Source: Spirochaetota bacterium (GTDB taxonomy: Bacteria; Spirochaetota; Spirochaetia; Sphaerochaetales; Sphaerochaetaceae). Taken from it: DNA of 64,000 bases. This document shows positions 61,938 to 64,000 of the stretch, one piece after another. A model generated the notes under the pieces. That model saw nothing but the letters and a program-made list of their open reading frames with translations. It had not been told where the DNA came from and did not search any database. The stretch lies in NCBI GenBank assembly GCA_023401595.1, contig JAEXDQ010000029.1, positions 1 to 64,000 on the forward strand, read 5' to 3'. The stretch's first letter is position 1, and each line of letters starts with the position of its first letter. The position numbers were made by a program, and so were the translations under genes.

Positions 61938-62737
61938 AGAACGAATCCAAACAAATCGTTCAACCAGTCGAGACAAAGCGAGAACCAACCCGCGCAATGT
62001 CCGTTGACGGTACCGACTTCCTCGTTGCACATGGACAACCCATGAACGCCTGATGGATACAAATGACATTCGGTCGGCACCCCGTATCGATGCAGTGCGG
62101 AGACAAACAACAGGGAGTTTTCAACAGGAACGGTATCATCATCCATCGTATGCCACAAAAACACCGGGGGAACCGTGTCTGTCACTTGATTCTCCAGAGA
62201 GAGGAACTCACGGAGGTCAGGATCGCCGCCACTTACATTGAGAGCCGAGCCTTCATGGGAAAGTGAGCCGGTAGTGATGACAGGATAACACAGGACCAAT
62301 GCATCCGGACGGTTCATACCGTCGCAAGTATCAAGCATGGAGACCAAGCGAGGGTGGTTCCAAAGCGTCCCGAGACTGGCCGCGAGATGTCCTCCGGCGG
62401 AGAAGCCCAGGACTGCGATACTGTGTGGATCGATGCGCCACTGGTCGCAGTTGCGCCGAAGCTCCATCAAGGCAAGGGAGGCCTGACGTAAGGGTCTGAG
62501 TCCCGCGGCTTTTTCCTGAACGGAATACAAGAGGATGCCGACTTGGTAACCGGCGGCGAAAAACGCCAAGGCGGGAGGATCCTGTTCCCGTTCAGAGCAA
62601 CGGACATATCCGCCGCCGGGACAAACCAACACACAGGGACGGACATGATGGTTCGTCCTGATCTCCGCGTCGGTTTCATGGAGATATAGAATCAAACGGG
62701 CTTCGCCGTCATCCAAAACGATGTCTTGTCGCGTCAT
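61934..62737 (-). CDS. Alpha/beta-hydrolase (esterase, acetyl-xylan-esterase-like)
   Basis: A 267-residue hydrolase. CPGGGYVRCSEREQDPPALA forms the oxyanion region, GFSAGGHLAASLGTLW holds the nucleophile Ser (GxSxG), and the catalytic Asp and His appear in HTMDDDTVPVENSLLF and YPSGVHGLSMCNEE. This pattern fits small BD-FAE-type sugar esterases that remove acetyl or feruloyl groups from plant polysaccharides. AAGGAGAGTTCCGAAA precedes ATG 62737. It lies between the AraC regulator and the AEC carrier on one strand. Confidence 0.85.
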   Translation of the reverse strand: MTRQDIVLDDGEARLILYLHETDAEIRTNHHVRPCVLVCPGGGYVRCSEREQDPPALAFFAAGYQVGILLYSVQEKAAGLRPLRQASLALMELRRNCDQWRIDPHSIAVLGFSAGGHLAASLGTLWNHPRLVSMLDTCDGMNRPDALVLCYPVITTGSLSHEGSALNVSGGDPDLREFLSLENQVTDTVPPVFLWHTMDDDTVPVENSLLFVSALHRYGVPTECHLYPSGVHGLSMCNEEVGTVNGHCAGWFSLCLDWLNDLFGFVL

Positions 62738-62916
62738 TTTCGGAACTCTCCTTGGAAGCGCCGGCATGGATATCCTTGACATCCTTGTTCGCTCCTCTAC
62801 GGCAAGGACGATACAACGAACATGGAAAAATTTCCAGCGGTGAGGCCTCGAGGCGTCTCGCACAAGAACCTATTGGAGTTTTCCAGACGGCCGGGAAAGG
62901 GGCTGCCCATGCGCAG

Positions 62917-63831
62917 CTAATCCGTACACGTACTATCCTGGCGTTTTCTCCGACGATACTCAGAAGGCGCGCACCCTTGCAATTCACGAAAGGTTTTTGC
63001 AAAATAGCTCATTTCCGAAAATCCGCACTCTACGCCTATATCAACGATCTTCATATCGGTAGAACCGAGAAGCTCGGCCGCCTTCCGTATCCTGAATTGT
63101 TTGAGGTATTGAATCGGAGTGGTTCCGATTGTATTGCGAAAACAACGCAGGCACTCGCTTTCACTGATAATCGCGCTTTCCGCGATCTCCGCAACACTTA
63201 TTTCCTCGCCACAGTTATCCTGAATGAACTGCAGCATCATCTTGATACGCCTCGCATCTCGCAAAGTCTTGTCGGACAACGGGGCGTTGGATGCGGGACT
63301 ATGGGACACAAGCAACGACACCAATTCAGATAAATACTCACGCACGCGAAGTTCATACCCATACCCTTCCGTTCTACAGGCATTCCACGCTTGTTCAATA
63401 CATTTCGTCGCTGTATAGCCTCTGTCTGAAGTACGTTCAAGCATAGAGAAAGAAAGCGATGTGTCCGAAACCAAGGGGATGATATACTTTTGCCAGAAAA
63501 TACTGTCCAGCCCTCCACCGACCAGCCGAGGATGAAAGACCAACGTATGGATACGTCCGACAGGAGCGTTCCCCGGCCAAGCCGCGTGCAACACGCCAGA
63601 GTTGACGAAAAAGCCATTTCCGGCATCGACTTCCACACGTTCAGAACCTACGCCGACGACAACAGCCCCTTCCGTCACGATCACCGCTTCAAGCTCCTCG
63701 TGCCAATGCCAGACAACAGGGACTTCCGCCACATCTTCATAGTAGCAGCCGACAGGAAACAGCGAAGATCCATGGATCTTCAGCTCCTTTCCTTTCTGAT
63801 TTGTCGTTACCGACTGGCATTCACTTATCAT
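62917..63831 (-). CDS. AraC-family transcriptional regulator with cupin sensor
   Basis: A 304-residue regulator. The N-terminal cupin-like part (about 25-110; VVWHWHEELEAVIVTEG) has His and Glu residues typical of AraC sugar-binding cupins. The C-terminal double helix-turn-helix shows ISVAEIAESAIISESECLRCFRN and VGVECGFSEMSYFAKTFRELQG (quoted in part: ECGFSEMSYFAKTFRELQG). It likely controls the esterase-AEC genes downstream, the divergent gene, or both. AGGGTGAAAA precedes the ATG. Confidence 0.9.
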   Translation of the reverse strand: MISECQSVTTNQKGKELKIHGSSLFPVGCYYEDVAEVPVVWHWHEELEAVIVTEGAVVVGVGSERVEVDAGNGFFVNSGVLHAAWPGNAPVGRIHTLVFHPRLVGGGLDSIFWQKYIIPLVSDTSLSFSMLERTSDRGYTATKCIEQAWNACRTEGYGYELRVREYLSELVSLLVSHSPASNAPLSDKTLRDARRIKMMLQFIQDNCGEEISVAEIAESAIISESECLRCFRNTIGTTPIQYLKQFRIRKAAELLGSTDMKIVDIGVECGFSEMSYFAKTFRELQGCAPSEYRRRKRQDSTCTD

Positions 63832-63862
63832 TTTTCACCCTATTTTGACTATTTTATTATAT

Positions 63863-63891
63863 ATATTATCCGGTTTAATCATATAATTCAA
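63863..63891 (-). promoter_or_regulatory. Promoter of the AraC-family gene
   Basis: TTGAAT (63886-63891) and TAATAT (63863-63868) are separated by 17 bases on the minus strand. On the plus strand TTGACT near 63897 may belong to the divergent gene, but no good -10 was found. Confidence 0.5.
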
Positions 63892-63943
63892 TATTTTTTG
63901 ACTGTAAAATACTATTACAAACCATATACAGGAGAGTAACAGT

Positions 63944-64000
63944 ATGGAATATTTACTTCTCTCGATCATCTGCCTACCGCTAGTTGGCCTCGGCATACGG
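63944..64000 (+). CDS. Start of an unidentified membrane protein (partial)
   Basis: ATG 63944 follows AGGAGAGTAACAGT. The 19 visible codons read MEYLLLSIICLPLVGLGIR, a hydrophobic membrane segment or signal anchor, and continue beyond the window. The gene is divergent from the AraC regulator, as expected for a regulated transporter or membrane enzyme, but no family can be named. Confidence 0.55.
   Translation, partial: MEYLLLSIICLPLVGLGIR

Overview
The window looks like a chromosomal segment of a Gram-negative anaerobe, most likely a Sphaerochaeta-like member of the Spirochaetota. This is inferred from the type of genes, not from a marker gene. Pointers are periplasmic binding proteins with short A-A-G/A-S-G-type export signals, a fermentative AdhE, a FeoAB iron system, a C-terminal outer-membrane beta-strand ending in Phe, LpoB-type lipoproteins, and moderately high GC with AT-rich promoters. 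No rRNA, tRNA, CRISPR array, prophage or insertion sequence was recognised.

Layout, left to right. 1-190 is the tail of an outer-membrane protein. 487-7245 (minus) is a sugar-type ABC importer operon that also carries CutC, a ROK regulator and an M81 metallopeptidase, driven by a strong promoter with a palindrome at the start site. 7647-10857 (minus) encodes two closely similar OmpR-type response regulators and one histidine kinase, divergent from a secreted protein (11187-11993). 12240-14058 is a NusG-domain-II protein plus a Gx transporter. 14595-17279 is adhE, behind a CRP/FNR-type palindrome and 106-bp tandem repeats. A Cof-type phosphatase, an MFS carrier, an XRE regulator and a broken methylguanine methyltransferase follow.

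21103-34282 (minus) is a ten-gene branched-chain amino acid block, ilvN-ilvC-leuA-cimA-leuC-leuD-leuB-ilvD-ilvB-ilvE. It is preceded by a short reading frame whose last 25 codons are almost all Leu, Ile or Val, so a leader-peptide control system is very likely. With cimA, the LeuCD and LeuB enzymes can also make 2-oxobutyrate for isoleucine from pyruvate.

35348-38331 holds three lipoprotein genes including an LpoB-like protein. 38653-41302 is a YesM/YesN two-component pair, convergent with a second sugar-type ABC importer operon (41485-45574, minus). Next come a BspA-type leucine-rich-repeat lipoprotein, a DtxR-family regulator divergent from feoA-feoB and a Cys-rich FeoB partner with two tandem operator palindromes, 22-bp tandem repeats, and a sodium-pump beta subunit with a 44-residue partner. 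52254-54662 is a polar amino acid ABC importer, followed by a D-aminoacylase and an HTH-Fic protein whose Fic motif is destroyed.

The right end has an FAD oxidoreductase, a SatD-DUF3307 pair behind a direct-repeat promoter, a second 106-bp tandem repeat, an AraC regulator-esterase-AEC carrier cluster, and the first 19 codons of an unidentified membrane protein. Repeat arrays in at least four intergenic regions and hairpins behind each solute-binding-protein gene are the most striking non-coding features.
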